NCBI RefSeq assembly: GCF_042453785.1
Contig: NC_091669.1
Coordinates: 28,289,001-28,353,000 of the forward strand
Source of the DNA: Malus domestica
Lineage: Eukaryota > Streptophyta > Magnoliopsida > Rosales > Rosaceae
DNA length: 64,000 nucleotides
Reading direction: 5' to 3'
The stretch's first letter is position 1. Each line of letters starts with the position of its first letter. Below the pieces are notes generated by a model. That model was not told the DNA's origin. It searched no databases and worked only from the letters and a program-made list of their open reading frames with translations. The translations under genes were made by a program, and so were the position numbers. Of the stretch, positions 31,677 through 46,136 are shown in pieces.

Positions 31677-32336
31677 CTACTTGTTTGACTCAAACATTTT
31701 CTTGCACTTTGACAACACTTTTTTGTTAATATGCCATCTACACAATAAATGTTGTGCACTAGGAAATACATACTTGATAGAAGTCAGGAGTGCTAAATCT
31801 CGATCGGTGGCAATAACCCCAGGAAGACAATAGCCATGAAGCAATGTCTTTAATCTAGTCAAGGCCCAAGTGTAATTGTCTTCTTTCTTAGCCTCCATAT
31901 ACACAAAAGCAACTAAGAATGTCATATTAGTGGATGTCACACCCACAATTTGTAAGAGTGGAAAACGATACATGTTAGTCTTATATGTGCAATCCATGAT
32001 AAGTACATGTGGGAATGCTCGTAATATCTCAATAGTAATAGGGTGAGCCCATAAAAGGTCAGTCACAATATCACCACAACTCCTGTGCCACTCAACATAC
32101 TTGTGTTCTGATAACTTATGAAGTAATTGTTGCATCTGTGTCCTCCCGGCAAATTCTTTCATCCTACTTCAGTGTCTAGCATTATATATTGTCCTTATAG
32201 TTGATACATTTAGTGCATCTCTGTCTTTGATAGAGACCAAGATATCTTTGGGCCTCACCAAACTCTTAGACATGTCCACCAATAATTCATTCTCCTCTTT
32301 AGAAAGTTGCCCTGCAAAAGAATATCCTTCAAGATA
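31677..32336 (-). pseudogene. MULE transposase catalytic domain
   Basis: The minus strand reads RMKEFAGRTQMQQLLHKL, VLIMDCTYKTNMYRFPLLQI, VGVTSTNMTFLVAFVYMEAK, ATDRDLALLTSIKYVFPSAQ and HLLCRWHINKKVLSKCK. MDCTYKTN and ATDRDLAL carry the first two acidic residues of the MULE DDE triad, and CxWHIxK follows. It is joined in frame to the upstream FAR1 segment through a TAA (after HNHPTS) and a TGA (before SRMKEF), so it is inactive. Confidence 0.88.
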
Positions 32337-32696
32337 TTATGAAGTAGGATGATTATGCACTCCACATACTACCTTCAATGTCCAATAGTCCTCATCACCA
32401 ATATTCACACCTTTCAACAAGAATGGACATCCACATTTTTTCGTACCAGAACTCCTAGATTGTTTTTTTGTGTGACCAATCTCATCTGACCTTTGACCAT
32501 ATGCTACAATACACTCGTATGACGAATATGTACCGTTTCTTTCACAAACAAGTGTTAGTCGAGGGCGACTCACAATTTTACCTTCACATCCTAAATCAAA
32601 CATTTTAATAACAATTACCATATTATTCAGTTTTCCCTGTTCACGAACCCATCTAATCAACGCATCTTTTCCTTTGAATATCTGCACATAACACAT
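32337..32696 (-). pseudogene. FAR1-type DNA-binding segment of the MULE gene
   Basis: The minus strand reads IFKGKDALIRWVREQGKLNN, VIVIKMFDLGCEGKI, KKCGCPFLLKGVNIGDEDYW and LKVVCGVHNHPTS. The C-x-C ... H-N-H pattern is the WRKY-GCM1-like FAR1 zinc domain placed before MULE transposase domains. It stops with TAA where the protein should continue. Confidence 0.82.
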
Positions 32697-32869
32697 ATTT
32701 TATTTAGAAGTAAAATTCTAAAATTAACTAACAAGTCAACGACACTATAAATATATGATTACCTTATAAGTTGTAAATTGGTCAATATAATCCACTACAC
32801 ATTCTTATCCAACCTTGTTGCCTCGATTAGAATCATCGTCGAATTCTTGTTGCTAAAAAAATAAATGAC

Positions 32870-33120
32870 AAAAATATGATTACGGTAACGAGGAAACATG
32901 AATTTGCTTGAGTCTAGATAATGTTCAATATGTATATTGATGCAGAATTTGTGTTTGTTCAATACGTAACGAGGAAACATGATTACAGTAACGAGGAAAC
33001 ACGACACTATAAACATGAATTCGCTTGAGTCTAGATAAAATAACTGGTCTATATTCAATATGTATAGATGCAGAATTTGTGATTGTGCTGGAGTCTAGAT
33101 AATCTATATTTTTTGCCTCG
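32870..33120 (+). repeat. Imperfect tandem repeats in MULE intron region
   Basis: GTAACGAGGAAACA occurs three times, CTTGAGTCTAGATAA or close variants three times, and TATTGATGCAGAATTTGTG-type segments two to three times, in a unit of about 110-120 bp. Confidence 0.6.
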
Positions 33121-33285
33121 ATCAGACTGGGCGTTAGCCGAGCAAGATAATGCAAAGGAATCATGGGTTTAGCTTCAGGATGTTTTTCGTTCTATTTGTT
33201 GAAAAAAAAAATTACAATAAAGTAACTTCTACACTCTAAAAAATTGAAATCAAACAAACAAAAAAAATCATAAATTGAGTCATAC

Positions 33286-33324
33286 CTTGGTTGGAGGATT
33301 CAAAACTGCAAAATCACCATCCAT
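33286..33324 (-). pseudogene. First exon of the MULE gene
   Basis: ATG at 33324: MDGDFAVLNPPTK followed by a GTATG splice donor. About 245 bp inside the right terminal repeat, where a transposase start is expected. Confidence 0.5.
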
Positions 33325-33521
33325 CAATAAAAAAACTTATTTTTCTCTATGAGAGTTATTAGGGTTTTAGCCAGAATGAACGTAGGATAAACAAAGAGTG
33401 ATCGTAGAGTTTAATTATAGTGTTTGAGTTTATTGATAAATTTGAGTTTTATTATTAATTTGATTTTGTACTTAATAGTAATTATGCAATAGTATAAAAT
33501 AGACAATTAATATTTAAAATT

Positions 33522-33568
33522 TAAGTTGAGTGTAAAAAGAGATTAAATAAGTTTAAATAAAATTTCTC
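33522..33568 (-). repeat. Right terminal inverted repeat of the MULE
   Basis: On the minus strand GAGAAATTTTATTTAAACTT...TTTACACTCAACTT, pairing with 6230-6276; followed by TSD ATTAAATTA (33569-33577). Confidence 0.85.
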
Positions 33569-33577
33569 ATTAAATTA

Positions 33578-34142
33578 TTTTTGTTGAATGAAAACATTGT
33601 TTGATAGGTTGTGACCATTCATGAATAAATTTATGATTTTTCAGTTAACAAAGATTAATTGAGTTGGCAATCTCGAGTATTTCTTTTCTTTTATAAACAA
33701 AATAAAATTATAAAATTCTTGTCAGTGTGTCTATTTCTATTTTTCTTTACGGCTCAAAGTTAACTTAATTTCATGGTGCAGTGCACATTTGCTTGATTGA
33801 AAATTCCAATCGATGAAGTGGATGTGAGTACAAAAGTGAGATTTTGGATTTGATCAGGGTCAATCCTAAGTTTTTTGTGCTCGGAGAGAAAGCTTAAAAT
33901 GTGTTTTTTTTTTTTCAATACACGAATATATATTAAAAAGAAATATTTAAAGAGGTATAGTAACCAGTGAAAGCTCGGGGGCCTAGACCTTCACACTTAT
34001 ATTATATTACTTGAAGAAAAACATACAACAGGAGGTCATAGTACCTAAACCCGGATGATCAAAAGCAAATCATATTCAACCACTCCAAGCAAAACTCCTT
34101 CTTGAAATTTCAACCTTTAAGAAATCGTCTTCTTGCAATTTT
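33578..34142. other. Intergenic, AT-rich
   Basis: A T-run at 33902-33915. 34000-34142 may still belong to the hAT relic 3' flank. No gene seen. Confidence 0.35.
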
Positions 34143-34308
34143 TGAAGCAAATCATCAATTATATCATCATAATCCAAGTCTTCAACCTCATCATTTTCAA
34201 TGCATAAGATTGTTATCCATTTACCCTATCTTGAGTCATAGTGGTCCATAAGTAAGATTTTAGTAATTTCAATTTTGAAAAACTTCTTTTTGCAGATGTC
34301 GTGGTCAC
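34143..34308 (-). pseudogene. hAT transposase C-terminal relic
   Basis: The minus strand reads TTTSAKRSFSKLKLLKSYLW and TTMTQDRVNG, then a frameshift and IENDEVEDLDYDDIIDDLLQ. This matches the dimerisation domain of plant TTF/MYM-type zinc-finger hAT proteins (RSFSKLKxIKxYLRSTM ... LSIE ... DYDDIIDDFA). Only this piece is left. Confidence 0.72.
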
Positions 34309-34639
34309 ATGTATAGTCAATAATAATCGATAAGCAATAACACATCTGGACACATACCAAACTAAAAATAAAGTATATTAAAAAAAATCATAGGTATGTG
34401 TAAATATGCGTATTATAGTCAAATTTGCTAAATATGTCCAAAAGACAAATGGATCCAATCATCCAACGGGTGGGTGCGGTGGGACAGTGGGTCAGTGGGC
34501 TCCACTTGAAAATGGACTTTCGGATAAACATAAGAAGAGATCGATACGCATCAATAGTAGAGTGGGGCAGGCACTGGCACTGGCACTTCTCGAGTCAGCT
34601 ACATTTCATTCACATTTCATCCAAACACACAGGCAAAAA
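34309..34639 (+). promoter_or_regulatory. Promoter and 5' leader region of the MMSDH gene
   Basis: No clear TATA box. The GGTGGGTGCGGTGGGACAG-type stretch (about 34469-34500) and leader precede the ATG at 34640. Confidence 0.35.
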
Positions 34640-35345
34640 ATGTTGCAGCTTTCAATTCCGAAAGGTACGCAAACGAATTCAATCCAATAAGATTTTGATT
34701 TTGATCCATCGATCCGAAACATTTTCTGATTTTAATTGTTGTTTGCAGTGAGAAATTTGGAGGCTCTTCGGAGGGCTTCCATCTTTGCTTTCCGAAGCTC
34801 TCACTTCTCCACAGCCGCCGATCCGTTTTCCAAGCAGCCTAATCCTCCGGTAATCAATCTTACCTACCCTGCCTTATCTCCTGTTTGTTTCCTCGGAAAA
34901 TTTAGCGCTTTCTTTCTCGGTAAAAAATGATGTTCCACGTCTATGTATTTATTTGTGGTTACTCAGTACACTTGGTTCCTATAATCTGTTTAGCTGCTCA
35001 GAAAATGTTTTGACAAAAACAAATATGAAGAGAAATGAAATGGAATATGCTATTGGGGGAGGGGGGGGGGTGTGAGAGTGGTGCTGATGGTTCAGATGAA
35101 TACCTACTCCATGTTAATCTTGCTGATTCAAATATTTACCCATTTTAATTGGAGTAGATTTCAGATTTTACAATTAATCCGTGACGACATATTCATTTTG
35201 TCTGACATTTAATCTCATTTTAATCCGTTTTGTTGTATCAGAGCGTTCCCAATCTAATTGGTGGTACTTTTGCGAAATCACAATCATCTGCGTCCATCGA
35301 CGTTATAAACCCTGTAAGTGCATGACATGTATCCAGCAATTTCTT

Positions 35346-35380
<35 letters not shown>

Positions 35381-38300
35381 GGTCGGTTGGTCCTTTATAG
35401 AACTCATTGTGTTTGTCTTGTATTCAAAATTATTTCGTAGGCAACTCAAGAAATTGTTTCGCAAGTTCCTTTAACCACAACTGAAGAGTTTAAAGCTGCA
35501 GTGTCTGCGGCAAAGAAGGCTTTCCAATCATGGCGTAATACACCTGTTACGGCTCGTCAACGTGTCATGTTCAAGCTCCAAGAGCTTATACGGAGAGACA
35601 TTGTAAGTGTGCTGGGTTTGGAGTCCTTCTCCTCTTTACTTAGTAAAAGTACAGTTGATTGAGCTATGGAATTTTTTTTATTCCTGTTTCAGGATAAGCT
35701 TGCTTTGAATATTACTACCGAACAGGGGAAGACATTGAAGGATGCACATGGAGATGTGTTCCGTGGGCTAGGTTAGTGTCTGTATTTTGTCGTCGAACTG
35801 TTTCTGCGAATGTTGGATTTCAGTGGGTGACAATGAAGCTCTGAGAATTTATTTTTTCTTATTCAGAGGTGGTGGAGCATGCTTGTGGTACAGCAACTCT
35901 CCAAATGGGGGAGTATGTTTCTAACGTATCAAATGGAATTGACACATACAGTGTTAGAGAGCCACTTGGTGTCTGTGCCGGTATTTGTCCCTTCAACTTT
36001 CCTGCAATGATTCCCTTATGGGTGAGTGAGCCTTCTTGCTTTCCCTGTTATATGATTGAAATGCCCACTGCTTTTTTCTATTCTTTTTCATATGAATGAT
36101 TTACCTTCAGGGTTGATGTATCAAAGATATTATTCCTTTTCCCTTCTATTTCTTAGGTTTCTTGTTCAAAACTTTATTGGGCATTGTATGCATTCAGTCA
36201 TCTAAGTGCTTAGGCTTGCCAACACTGTCAAAACGCATCTGATATGCATCCTTTTATCTTGTTCTTGAGAATGTCTTCTCGCAAGTAAACAAACACTAGG
36301 TCATTTTAGCAAATCTTTTTTATGCTCTAGTCCTTTTATGCTACTGCAGATGTTCCCAGTTGCAGTTACCTGTGGGAATACCTTTATCTTAAAGCCATCA
36401 GAAAAAGATCCAGGTGATTACCATTTACTTTGACCTCGTATATCTACTCGTGGAACATTAGCCCCCTCAAGCTTTTGTTTTATAAAATTATAGGAGTAAG
36501 AACATTAGAAAAAGTTAATTTGCGGCCTAATGTTTGTGTAATTTTTTATCAACAATCTTTCCTTCCTTTCTCTTCGTCTATTCTTGTCTCGAGAGGTCTT
36601 GACGATACCCTTCTGGAGAACTGCCTAGGCCCAGTCACAGGATCAACCCTTTAACCTACGTCAAAAGAAGGACATTATATTATGTGAAGAAGTCCTGTTT
36701 GGCATGAATGATTCCCAGCAGGGGCAATTATCCGAATGAGGAGTATTTTTGTAGTAACACATTTGCTTATATATCATAATACGTTTTGCCATGAAAGGTA
36801 TTCTTTTGATTTCAACTTGTTGAATTTATTCATGAAACAAGAATTTTGATCGCTAGGAAACTTGGAAGAATGATATTCCTAAGGGCCGGTTTGATAACCC
36901 CTTTTTAGTTTAGTTTTCATTATTTTGTTCGTAGAGGCTTGAGGGAGAAATGAGGGACAGGATGCTGGGAGAGATGTATAAGGAAGGAAACACGTACAAA
37001 ATGAAAACTAAACCAAAAACCAGAAACTGTTTAAAGTGGTTTCACTTAAAACAATTTTGTTTTCATTCATTCTTCTTTGTTTCTTGCCCTCTCTCCCACC
37101 ACCCTTCTTCATCCTTCCTTTTCCCCATATACTTTAACCCTATATCAAGCGCAAAAAGTGAACTAAAACTAAAAACAAAATGGTTACTACATGAGCCTAA
37201 ATGATTAATTTTTGCGATGCTTTTTGATTAACATATTAGTTACTATTACTTGCTAGAATCTATCAAATGGAAGGATTTAATGAAATCACTGGTCATATCC
37301 TTAGATACCATCTTGATTGTCTAACATGCTATTATTTTCCCTAATGACCTACGTACATTGGCTGGGTCTGTACATGCCGGCAAGGATACTATTTAATTTT
37401 CATGCTTAAACTTTGAAAGTGAGTTGTTATATTTTAATATGTGCAGGGGCTTCTGTAATTCTGGCAGAGTTAGCAATGGAGGCTGGTTTGCCTGATGGTG
37501 TCTTAAATATTGTTCATGGAACCAATGTAGGACTCAGACTACTTTTACAAGCACTACTGTTATTGTCTTAAGTTCTGCCTAAGTAGATGGCCTAATACTT
37601 GCTAGGATTCACGTAGGATCTTTAATTGATATTCACTCAGAAGATGTGGAAAATCTTTGATCAATGCATTTTAGATATATTTGCCATCTCATGGGTCATT
37701 GGTAAGAAGCAAAATAAAGAGATCCATAAAAAGAAAACATCTGTTTTCATTGCTTGGCACTGTAGATTTATTTATTTAATTATTGTGTAAATCATTTGAA
37801 GGCAAATGTGAAGCATTTTACGTGCGAATTCCTTCGTTATGAAGAAAAGCTTCCCTGTGGTTTGTATTGATAATTGATTGCTGCTGACCTTAGAAATATA
37901 AATGTAGTTCAGTAATGAGCTTCAGGTTAGGGATCCCCCAGATAAACTTATTTTTTGGGACACACTTGTAGGCCCAACTAACATTGGTTTCAACAATCCT
38001 AACAGTCTAGTTTTTAGGCCTCCTTCAAAGATCATCCTTGCAATTAACCACTCAAGTAAATGGTTGTCAATTTAGTGTTTTAATGATTTCCAAAGTCTCA
38101 CTGATTTTGTGCATCAACACTAGAAATAGTTTTTAGGTTTTTCTTAGATACAATTGGATGTCTTAATGATTTCCAATAGGTTTATTCTTTTGCAAGGATG
38201 ATCTTTAAACCATCCATTTATGAATAGGCAGTTAGGATCATTGAATTTTATTTGGAACGTGTCCCACAGGGTGTCCCTCTAGTAAAGGTTGTATGAGGGA

Positions 38301-41300
38301 TCCCTAAATAGAAGGGGACTTCGTAGTTTGGTTGCATCTAAGTGTGACAAAGAGAAGCTAAGAGTTTTGCACCTATAAATCTCAACAATGCTATATTCCA
38401 TGTGTTGTACAGTTGTGTTTATGACTGCTTGAAATACAACTTTTTTTTAATTGGACGAAGTGATATTAGAAGTTTGCTACCTTTAGGGGAATTGATTTTC
38501 CTAAATGTATGTTACTTTGTGGCAGGATATTGTTAATGCAATTTGTGATGATGATGATATCAGAGCTGTATCATTTGTGGGTTCTAATACTGTAAGTTTA
38601 CTCATAATGATCACAACCACCTTCCAATTTGTTTTACTTTTATAGTTTTCAGATTGTAGCTTGCAGTCTCGACAACCCTAATAGCCTTGTAGTTTTAACA
38701 TTATGGATTGCTTTGCGGTTTGAGTTTATATTTAATCTTATAAACAAAAGAAAATGCCTGAACATTAATTTTTTGTCAGATTATGTAGTTAATTATTGTT
38801 GTTTTCATGTATGTGCTCGCCTGCATATCATGTCACTGAGAATAAATATAATATTATAGTTTGTTCGTAGAAGTGAATTTTTTAATCAGATGGTTAGAGT
38901 TTTGAAGTATAAAGTTTTTTATTTTGAGTTTCTCTATGCATCTGGATGTTTTGTGGTTAGACAAGTTTGAACTGTTTATTGTAGGGATAAGTTTGTTGGT
39001 TTCTGTTCAGACACCTTTAGTTGGTTCCAAAATTTTGCAACTTAAAATTTTCCGGGTTTAATATTATGCTTTTACCTTGGTTGTGAACTGTTGTTCAAAT
39101 TTATAAGTTTGCATGTCTGTTTAGCAGTATAGTTGCCGATGTAGTTCTGGTACAAAGGAACATGCTCTTACCAAATTCTCCCTTGCATAACAAAAAATTA
39201 GATTTCTACGTTTTGCAATTTTTTAGTTCATGTCGTATCAGTTGACCCTAGCTGTATCCTTACACAATGTTCCTATGTTAACATCAAAAGGCTGGCATGC
39301 ACATATATTCAAGAGCTGCAGCTAAAGGGAAACGTGTTCAAGTAAGTCTGCTTCATATATAACAGTTGTGCTTTTGAGCCAAATGGTAGCTTTCATACCC
39401 TTGAAACAGTTGGGGGTGAAATTTATTTTTTCCTGATTTGACTATTTCTCCAGTCCAATATGGGGGCAAAGAACCATGCCATTATCATGCCTGATGCTAG
39501 TGCTGAAGCTACTTTGAATGCTTTAGTTGCTGCGGGCTTTGGTGCTGCAGGACAAAGATGCATGGCACTCAGCACAGTTGTCTTTGTTGGAGATTCAAAG
39601 TCATGGTATTATTATTACTATTATTTTTAAATTTGATAAGGTTTAGCCTTCTAGTTCACCATTAGTGTATCCTTTTTTGATTGAAGGCTGAAAGCTTGAA
39701 ACTTACCTTCAGTGTTACCAAAGGAAGGTTGACCTTCAGTGGCCTGACCTTTTGAATCCATCTCCACTTACTGCTATCACAATGTTCTAGCGAATCCATC
39801 TCCACTTACCGCTAAGACAATGTTCTATTTGCTAGAAGGCTTCTCCAATATGTTCCCTGGGGCTTGAGAAGGATGAAAAACAATGCACACCCTTAATTCT
39901 GCTTCCTAGAAGACTCGTCCGGAAAAAAAAACCAAGAAAAGATTTTAGTAAAAATTGATTTCTTGTCTGTGTCCATTTTGTTAGTGTACACATCACCTAA
40001 AACCTTGTCACATTTCTCTCTTAGTATCCCAGATGTCTTGTTATTTCCATGTAACCTAGGTTTTAATTTGATTACTGTCATTGGATTTTAGCTATTTAAC
40101 TTTTTCAGGGAGAACAAACTTGTGGAGGCTGCCAAAGGTCTGAAAGTAAGTGCTGGAACAGAACCTGATGCTGACCTTGGTCCAGTAATTAGCAGACAGG
40201 TAAGCAAATTAAAGGTTTTTTTTTTTTTCGTCCCGCCACCAATCAGATTACCAAATAGTGATGTTATTGAAGCCTAATTTTTATATATTATCCATCATAT
40301 ACTTGAATGAGTGGTAACCAAGTAGCATATTTGTTGTTAAAGTGGCAACTCCTTGACAGCTAACATCCGCTTTGCTCTTGACTAACTGATAACAATTGTT
40401 TACTGGGTTCATTCACAGGCAAAGGAACGGATATGCAAATTAATCCAATCTGGTGTTGAAAGTGGTGCCAAGCTATTGCTTGATGGCAGAAGTATAGAGG
40501 TATTTTTTTTATGCTTTCTGACTTAATACTTGCTGCATAAGATGCCTCTGACATTTTATTGCAAGTGTCGGCATGTGTTCTGTTCTGTTAGATAACAAGT
40601 ATGCTTGAATGACTCAATTTTTTTTCAAAGATAATCACTGGTCAGTTATCTACTCATTTATGGGTGACAAAACAGGTCCCGGGATATGAGCATGGCAATT
40701 TCATTGGTCCTACAATCATATCAAATGTTACAGCTGACATGGAGTGCTACAAGGTATTGTCTGTAGCTATGACATCCACATATTTTGGAGAACTTGATGG
40801 TTTCAGATTTGGTCCCTGTCCCTTTTTTGGGGTGCTTTTTATTGGCACTCCAAAAAACTCATTGTGCACTCCTCATAAATGTATTTTTCTTTCTAAACAT
40901 AGAAACTTTGGAATGCACAATGATGTTTTGGAGTGCCAACAACAGCACCTCTTTTTTCACTTATGTTTTTATGAAAACAATGGTGGTCATTGGCTACACA
41001 ACAGATTGAAGGTACCAATATCTTGGGTACGTATTTGGTTGGATACCAAGGTCCAAGTGATTTGGCATCCGACAGCACCTTTTATTTGTTGACTCAAATT
41101 CAATGGAGTTTCTACAGGAAAAGAGTCACTTAACTTTTATGCTGGGATGGACTTGATTGTTTTTCGACCTTGTTTTGTGCAGGAAGAGATTTTTGGTCCT
41201 GTTCTTCTCTGCATGGAGGTATGTTTATTGATTCCATTCGTGTTTCTCTGCGATTCATCTTTCTCATAGCCTGGTATGGGTGTTTAACAAATTTGATTTC

Positions 41301-42090
41301 TTCTTAATGTCAGGCGGACAGCTTAGACGAGGCAATAAGCATTGTTAACAGAAACAAGTACTCATTGCTTTTCTTGTTGCCTTAATTAGCTTTAGTGGAG
41401 AAGAAAAATATGTTGTTCATGTGAGTGAATTATTTTGAGCAGATATGGCAATGGAGCTTCTATATTTACTACGTCCGGGGTAGCCGCAAGGAAATTTCAG
41501 ACTGAGATTGAGGCTGGACAGGTAAATCAAGTTCTTAAGCATCTGTTGCGGCTGAGTTTGCAAGAAAAGTAATATGAACTATGGAAATTAGTTGACGGTA
41601 GTATATAACAGCAGATTTGTTAGTTTGGCTCTGGTTGGCAATGTTTTACCATTTTAACTTGGAGCTATATTCAGTTAAACTGTGATGGCTACAGAGATAC
41701 GTTTAATATCAATTTCTAACTTTGCCCATGAAATAGGTTGGAATCAATGTTCCTATTCCAGTTCCCTTGCCCTTTTTCTCTTTTACTGGCAACAAGGCAT
41801 CTTTTGCAGGAGATTTGAATTTCTACGGTAAAATATTTATCACCTCTTACGCAAACTTGTTATGATAATAGCAATATTTTCTCTCGTTTCAATAGTTTAA
41901 TTGTTCAAAAGCTGGTTGTATACAATAAATTACCTGGATTTGGTAAATTGTAAGAGTTTGTTTGCTCTGAATTACAGGCAAAGCTGGTGTTAACTTTTTC
42001 ACACAGATCAAAACAGTTACTCAGCAATGGAAGAATCTACCAGGCAGCAGTGTGGTTAATCTCGCAATGCCAACTTCTCAAAAGGCATAG
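34640..42090 (+). CDS. ALDH6B2: Methylmalonate-semialdehyde dehydrogenase (CoA-acylating), ALDH6B family
   Basis: Nineteen exons, all with GT-AG introns: 34640-34664, 34749-34849, 35242-35313, 35441-35602, 35693-35771, 35867-36021, 36350-36413, 37447-37526, 38526-38591, 39291-39341, 39454-39605, 40109-40199, 40419-40499, 40676-40753, 41183-41218, 41314-41357, 41443-41521, 41737-41827, 41978-42090. They sum to 1620 nt (539 aa), frame intact. The N-terminus ([18 protein letters not shown]) is a likely mitochondrial presequence. Family motifs: [58 protein letters not shown] (catalytic Cys), EEIFGPVL and [17 protein letters not shown]. The enzyme oxidises (methyl)malonate semialdehyde to propionyl-/acetyl-CoA with NAD and CoA in the mitochondrial matrix (valine, pyrimidine and beta-alanine breakdown). 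AATAAA signal at 42138-42143. Confidence 0.96.
36883..37197. mobile_element. MITE in MMSDH intron 7
   Basis: Ends GGGCCGGTTTGATAACCCC and, inverted, GGCTCATGTAGTAACCATTT form imperfect terminal inverted repeats. Both ends continue into AGTTTAGTTTTCAT / AGTTTTAGTTCAC. No coding sequence. Target duplication not certain. Confidence 0.5.
37927..38307. mobile_element. MITE-like element in MMSDH intron 8
   Basis: TTAGGGATCCCCCAGATAAAC at the left and, inverted, TTAGGGATCCCTCATACAACC at the right. Internal ATGATTTCCAA/ATCATCCTTGCA segments also pair imperfectly. Confidence 0.5.
39753..39845 (+). repeat. 49-bp tandem duplication in MMSDH intron 11
   Basis: GAATCCATCTCCACTTAC and ACAATGTTCTA occur twice in direct order. 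Confidence 0.7.
40829..40951. mobile_element. Small MITE with long TIRs in MMSDH intron 14
   Basis: GGGGTGCTTTTTATTGGCAC and, inverted, GAGGTGCTGTTGTTGGCACT start 42-44-bp inverted arms that run to CATTGTGCACTCC/CATTGTGCATTCC. CTTTTTT flanks both sides and could be the target duplication. Confidence 0.65.
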
Positions 42091-42425
42091 TTTCCTTCAT
42101 TACAAATGCCCCTTTCTGGAACTCGTCTCAACATTACAATAAAATCAATGTCAAGTTCTTCAATATATTTGCTTTCTTCCACATTTGTTTCTGTTTTTTT
42201 TTCCTTTCAAAGGTTGTAGTGCAGCTTACATCACAAGATTTGCACCATATTCTGGTGCTTCGTACCGTTTGAGGTGAGATCCCTTGATAATCTCACTATG
42301 GCAGTGCACGTTACAAAGATTGCAAGACAAAGTTCACTCGTTGGAAATTTGGAACTTCATCTTGGTTCTTTTGTTCGGTTTTCACCTTTTTCTTCAAACT
42401 TGTGACACGGTCCTTTTCATTCCAT
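42091..42425 (+). other. MMSDH 3' UTR and flank
   Basis: AATAAAA at 42138-42144 is a likely poly(A) signal. Nothing else seen up to the solo LTR. Confidence 0.45.
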
Positions 42426-43010
42426 TGTTGGATGCCCTTGATGCCCAATATCAGTGAGATTTTAGAAAAACGTAAAATGTCAATTTTGTGATCTTCGCTC
42501 GGTAGTGATGATAATATATAAAGAGATAGAGGTAGGGAAGCAAATACAAGATGTACGTGGTTCATCCTAAGTTTGGCTACGTACACGGGGTTGAAGAGTT
42601 GAGTTCTCATTAATAGTGAAGAGGTTACACAATAAGTAGGTTCAAGGGTTCAGTGTTATGTTCACGGGGTTGAGGAGTTCTCATTAATAGTGAAGAGGTT
42701 ACACAATACATAGATTAAAACATAATCCTCATTGGTGAGTTCTAATGACAATTTTAAATACAGTAATGAGATTAGGGATTAATTGTAGGAGAATGATCTC
42801 CTTTTATATTTGAGGAGAGTATCCGGCTCTCGTCCACGGTCGATGTGGGACTTTAGGAGTTTTATTCTGACGTTGACATGTGTCGTTCTGTGATTGGTCT
42901 CTTAGTTGGAGGAAAATACTTGTGCTTCGTGTACCTCTCAGTGGGTCCTTGAAGATATAAAGTTGACCGGTGCTTAGTAGTTGCGGAATTGGTCAAGTAT
43001 GGTACTAACA
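42426..43010 (-). repeat. Solo LTR (minus strand)
   Basis: On the minus strand it starts TGTTAGTACCATACTTGACC and ends ATCAAGGGCATCCAACA. It shares AACTACTAAGCACCGGTCAA, CCAATCACAGAACGACACATG, ATGAGAACTC and ATGAACCACGTACATCTTG with the LTR at 62357-62871. No element interior flanks it. A direct duplication (ATTGTGTAACCTCTTCACTA, twice, within 42589-42700) lies inside. I could not find a matching 5-bp TSD (TCCAT left, CACCC right). Confidence 0.72.
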
Positions 43011-43607
43011 CACCCTCTTTGGATTTATCAGAATTCTTTGAAGTGTCTCTCGTTCTACTATTTCCGGGCTCCTCATTAGGCCGATGAGATTGCTTTGCAG
43101 TTGAAGCCGGTGTAATTTGTGGCGTAAACGCCTTGTCTACTGCTTTCAGTACCACAATCTGCCTAGTGTTTTGTGGACTACAAGTCTAGAAGACGATCAT
43201 TCCACTAAAATGTGACATAACGTTTTATAGCATTATCATTGGAAATAATTAATCCTGAAATAATAATCCGTTTATTCGCTCGTCCATTGTTGGGCAATGT
43301 GCACTCTCCAATGTTGAACATGTTCGTCACTAGTGTCGGTTTTGTATGACTAAATAATCGTCTGATTCATTGTAGAAGTGAGGTGCCTTTTTTTACTATT
43401 TTTAACCGTTAAATTAAATAAATAAAAGTGAATTGCAAAATAAAATCAGGATAAACCTAAAACTACCAAGAGAGAGAGTCAAGACCACTAATCTAATTCG
43501 GGTCAACTGGAGCTCTACCCGGGCCAACCAGACCCGTGTCCGCAGTCAGTAACAGTAACGCAGCACGCACACCGTTACTCACATTGCGTTTGCTTTGCCT
43601 TGAGAAT
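43011..43607 (+). promoter_or_regulatory. Promoter and 5' leader region of the MPV17-family gene
   Basis: No coding feature; includes the leader before ATG 43608. No obvious TATA box near the start. An in-frame non-ATG extension exists upstream of 43608 but there is no reason to use it. Confidence 0.35.

Positions 43608-46136
<2,529 letters not shown>

Larger units (their letters stand above)
6230..33568 (-). mobile_element. 27.3-kb nested Mutator-like element with FAR1/MULE/SWIM/OTU gene
   Basis: Left end GGGAAATTTTATTTAAATTC (6230) and right end, read inward, GAGAAATTTTATTTAAACTT (33568) form terminal inverted repeats of about 45 bp, both running on to TTACACTCAACTT or CTACACTCAACTT. A perfect 9-bp TSD flanks them. 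The transposase gene is on the minus strand from 33324 to 8182 and is broken by nonsense changes, one frameshift and two large insertions. Secondary insertions: hAT 6315-7342, LTR element 8308-21616 (itself holding 9809-18176) and LINE 22262-30047. Without the last three the MULE would be about 5-6 kb, a normal size. It is not autonomous now. Confidence 0.85.

Noticed and set aside
35341..35375. Long T-run in MMSDH intron 3 as a Pol III terminator
   Set aside because: No tRNA or other Pol III gene precedes it; an ordinary homopolymer in an intron.
43536..43607. N-terminal extension of the MPV17-family protein
   Set aside because: There is no ATG at 43536; the first in-frame ATG is 43608, which gives the family's normal length.
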